A stretch of DNA of 5,123 nt, taken from positions 1 to 5,123 of the forward strand of contig JAJRDJ010000167.1 of the NCBI GenBank assembly GCA_028678445.1, given 5' to 3'. The DNA is from Methylococcaceae bacterium. GTDB lineage: Bacteria > Pseudomonadota > Gammaproteobacteria > Methylococcales > Methylococcaceae. Position 1 is the stretch's first letter. The number at the start of each line of letters is the position of its first letter. A model generated the notes under the pieces. It ran no database searches, had not been told where the DNA came from, and saw only the letters and a program-made list of their open reading frames with translations. Made by a program: the position numbers and the translations under genes. This document shows, one piece after another, positions 3,383 to 5,123 of the stretch.

Positions 3383-5123
3383 GATGCGACTCCACCCACC
3401 GGCGCTGTTGCGCATCGCTCTGATGCTGCTGGCTTTGGCCTGGCTCGGCTTGTTGCCTGCCTTGGCCGCAGAAAAGAGCCCCAATAGCGCCTGCCTCGAG
3501 TGCCACTCGGACAAGACGCTGACCAAAACCAACGCCGCGGGTAGAGAGATCTCTCTATTCGTGGATGAAGCCAGGCTCAAGGCTACCGTCCACAAGACGA
3601 ATACGTGCGCGGATTGCCACGCGGATGTATCCACCCAGCACCCCGACGACGGGGTTCCGCCGCAACCGCCCACTTGCCTCAAGTGCCACGAGCAGCCGAG
3701 CAAGCAATACGCGACCAGCATCCACGGCGTCAGCCACACCCTCGGTGCGTCTGGCGCCGCCAGTTGCTGGGATTGCCATGGCAAGCACAACATCGTGCCG
3801 GTTAAGCAGGCCGATTCTCCCGTTTTCAAACTCAACCTCCCGCGCACCTGCGCCTCCTGTCATAGCAACCCGGGTATCACCAAAGAATACCAGATGAAGT
3901 ACCCGGAGGCCGCGTCGAACTATATGGACAGCATCCACGGCCGTGCCCTGCTGAAGATGGGCTTGATTGTGGCGCCGTCCTGCAATGACTGCCATGGCGT
4001 GCATGACATCAAACGGGCGGTGGACCGCGATTCGCCCATCAACAAGGCCAATGTCGCCAAGACCTGTGGCAAGTGCCACGTCAAGGTAGAGGAAATCTAC
4101 GATCAGTCCGTGCACGGCCAACTGCTGGCCAAAGGCGACAAGAACGGTCCGGTCTGCACCGACTGCCACACCGCCCATGAAGTCGAGCCTCCCAGAAACG
4201 GCCATTTCAAGATGGCCAGCGACGCCCGCTGCGGCAAGTGCCACCAGGATCGCCTGACCCACTACCGGGACACCTACCACGGCAAAGCCATGGCGCTGGG
4301 CAAACCCAACGTGGCCTCCGACGTCGCGGCCTGCTATGACTGCCACGGGCACCATGACGTCCTGCCGCCCTCCGATCCCCGGTCGCGCCTGTCCAAGACC
4401 AACATCCTGGCCACCTGCCAGCAGTGCCATCCTAGCGCCACGATCGGCTTCACCGGATACAAACCGCATGCGAACCCTCTGGACGCTAAGAACTACCCCA
4501 TCTTGCACGCCACGTTCGTCTTGATGACCGCGCTGCTGGTTGGCGTGTTCGTTTTCTTCGGCGGCCATACCCTTTCATGGTTGTTCCGCGCGCTCTATCT
4601 CTACCTCCACGATTCCAAGAAGTTCCGCGAGGCGAAGATCAGCACGCAGGAAGGTGGGGACTGGTTCACGCGCTTCCTGCCGTTCGAACGCTTCCTCCAC
4701 TTCCTGGTGGTCACGAGCTTCCTGCTGCTCGTCATCACCGGCATGCCTCTTAAGTTCTACTACACTCAATGGGCGAAGGTGATGTTCAGTGTAATCGGCG
4801 GCGCCGAGACCGCCCGCGCGTTGCACCGGCTCGGCGCCATTGTGACCTTCACCTACTTCGGCCTTCACGTGGCTTCGCTGGTGGGCAGGTCCTGGCGCGG
4901 CCGGGCCCACATCCGCGACCCGCAAACGGGCAAGCTGAGCCTTAGGCGGCTCTGGCAGGTGCTGTTCGGGCCGGACTCGATGATGCCGACCTTGCAGGAT
5001 TGGCGCGACTTTGTGGGCCACAACAAGTGGTTCTTCGGCAAGGGCCCCAAGCCCCAGTTCGACCGCTGGACCTACTGGGAGAAGTTCGATTACTTCGCCG
5101 TGTTCTGGGGCGTCGCCATCATC
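3357..5123 (+). CDS. Exported eleven-haem cytochrome c fused to a cytochrome b membrane domain (partial, 3' end outside window; CbcL-like plan)
   Basis: The frame is open from ATG 3357 to the right edge (589 codons, no stop), so the gene is real but truncated by the window. Numbering is from 3357. A signal peptide spans about 1-38, with core LLRIALMLLALAWLGLLPALAA. Eleven CXXCH motifs begin at residues 46, 84, 107, 137, 165, 209, 237, 267, 292, 326 and 354. Then come membrane helices near 380-401, 443-467 and 488-509, and the start of another at about 578. Helix residues His448 (FERFLHF), His490 (LHR) and His504 (FGLH) are candidate haem b ligands. ITGMPLKF at 460-467 and the KFDYFAVFWG segment fit the cytochrome b561/formate dehydrogenase gamma/hydrogenase-type family. 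A periplasmic multihaem domain joined to a membrane cytochrome b is the plan of Geobacter CbcL, which oxidises menaquinol; that role is inferred here. The gene overlaps the heptahaem gene by 26 bases. ATG 3384 is the alternative start, giving a protein nine residues shorter. The true C-terminus and last helices are unseen. Confidence 0.9.
   Translation, partial: MIVTPADYRMRLHPPALLRIALMLLALAWLGLLPALAAEKSPNSACLECHSDKTLTKTNAAGREISLFVDEARLKATVHKTNTCADCHADVSTQHPDDGVPPQPPTCLKCHEQPSKQYATSIHGVSHTLGASGAASCWDCHGKHNIVPVKQADSPVFKLNLPRTCASCHSNPGITKEYQMKYPEAASNYMDSIHGRALLKMGLIVAPSCNDCHGVHDIKRAVDRDSPINKANVAKTCGKCHVKVEEIYDQSVHGQLLAKGDKNGPVCTDCHTAHEVEPPRNGHFKMASDARCGKCHQDRLTHYRDTYHGKAMALGKPNVASDVAACYDCHGHHDVLPPSDPRSRLSKTNILATCQQCHPSATIGFTGYKPHANPLDAKNYPILHATFVLMTALLVGVFVFFGGHTLSWLFRALYLYLHDSKKFREAKISTQEGGDWFTRFLPFERFLHFLVVTSFLLLVITGMPLKFYYTQWAKVMFSVIGGAETARALHRLGAIVTFTYFGLHVASLVGRSWRGRAHIRDPQTGKLSLRRLWQVLFGPDSMMPTLQDWRDFVGHNKWFFGKGPKPQFDRWTYWEKFDYFAVFWGVAII
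3717..4430 (+). repeat. Four tandem dihaem modules within the cytochrome b-c fusion protein
   Basis: Counting residues from ATG 3357, a pattern recurs four times: [S/T]-x-H-G, then C-x-D-C-H-x-x-H-[D/E/N]-[I/V], then C-x-x-C-H. The HG motifs start at residues 121 (SIHG), 192 (SIHG), 251 (SVHG) and 306 (TYHG). The first haem motifs start at 137, 209, 267 and 326, and the second at 165, 237, 292 and 354. The gap between the two haem cysteines is 28, 28, 25 and 28 residues. The extra histidines are well placed to be distal haem ligands, giving bis-His haems. A weaker fifth unit precedes them (TVH near residue 78, haems at 84 and 107). The repeat is at protein level; DNA identity between copies is low, so the duplication is old. 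Confidence 0.75.

Noticed and set aside
3555..4568. Long open frame (337 codons) on the - strand opposite the eleven-haem domain
   Set aside because: The + strand frame is clearly coding, with eleven CXXCH motifs at regular spacing. The antisense product is low-complexity and unlike known proteins.
1901..5123. Octahaem nitrite, hydroxylamine or tetrathionate reductase
   Set aside because: The haem counts are seven and eleven, no CXXCK or similar catalytic motif is seen, and both proteins carry membrane quinol-type domains.
1..5123. CRISPR array, tRNA/rRNA genes, insertion sequence or attachment site
   Set aside because: No regular spacer-repeat pattern, tRNA-like cloverleaf, transposase frame or terminal inverted repeats were seen on either strand.

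Overview
The window is a GC-rich stretch of bacterial chromosome, all coded on the + strand. It is devoted to membrane-bound, multihaem electron transfer between the quinone pool and c-type cytochromes. The signal peptides, the periplasmic CXXCH cytochromes and the NapC/NirT- and NrfD-type quinone proteins indicate a Gram-negative organism with anaerobic or flexible respiration. The taxon cannot be fixed from the sequence. The style of the small cytochrome and the uneven use of Shine-Dalgarno sites would fit Verrucomicrobiota or a neighbouring soil or sediment phylum, but this is a low-confidence inference.

Layout. Positions 1-66 are the last 21 codons of a gene whose tail resembles an NrfC/PsrB-type iron-sulfur subunit. 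One base later, behind a strong Shine-Dalgarno site, starts an NrfD/PsrC-family quinone-binding membrane subunit (68-1306). A 111-bp gap carrying a 9-bp direct repeat leads to a small exported monohaem cytochrome c (1418-1744). Next is a regulatory island (1745-1900): a GC hairpin, an intrinsic terminator, and a near-consensus sigma70-type promoter whose -35 box overlaps the terminator's T-run. This promoter should drive a second unit. The unit holds a three-helix, seven-haem NapC/NirT-type cytochrome with ImcH-like architecture (1901-3382), followed by an overlapping gene (3357 to beyond the right edge). That second gene encodes an exported eleven-haem cytochrome c fused to a cytochrome b membrane domain, comparable in plan to Geobacter CbcL.

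How they may work together. The Fe-S/NrfD pair is a typical quinol-oxidising or quinone-reducing module. The monohaem cytochrome could be its soluble electron carrier. The heptahaem protein and the cytochrome b-c fusion each look able to take electrons from quinol at the inner membrane and pass them along periplasmic haem wires. The main point of interest is that an ImcH-like and a CbcL-like quinol oxidase architecture sit together as overlapping genes in one apparent operon next to an NrfD module. The last gene is easy to miss because it runs off the window without a stop. Its start is best placed at 3357 rather than 3384. No terminal reductase, outer-membrane porin-cytochrome, mobile element, CRISPR array or RNA gene is visible.
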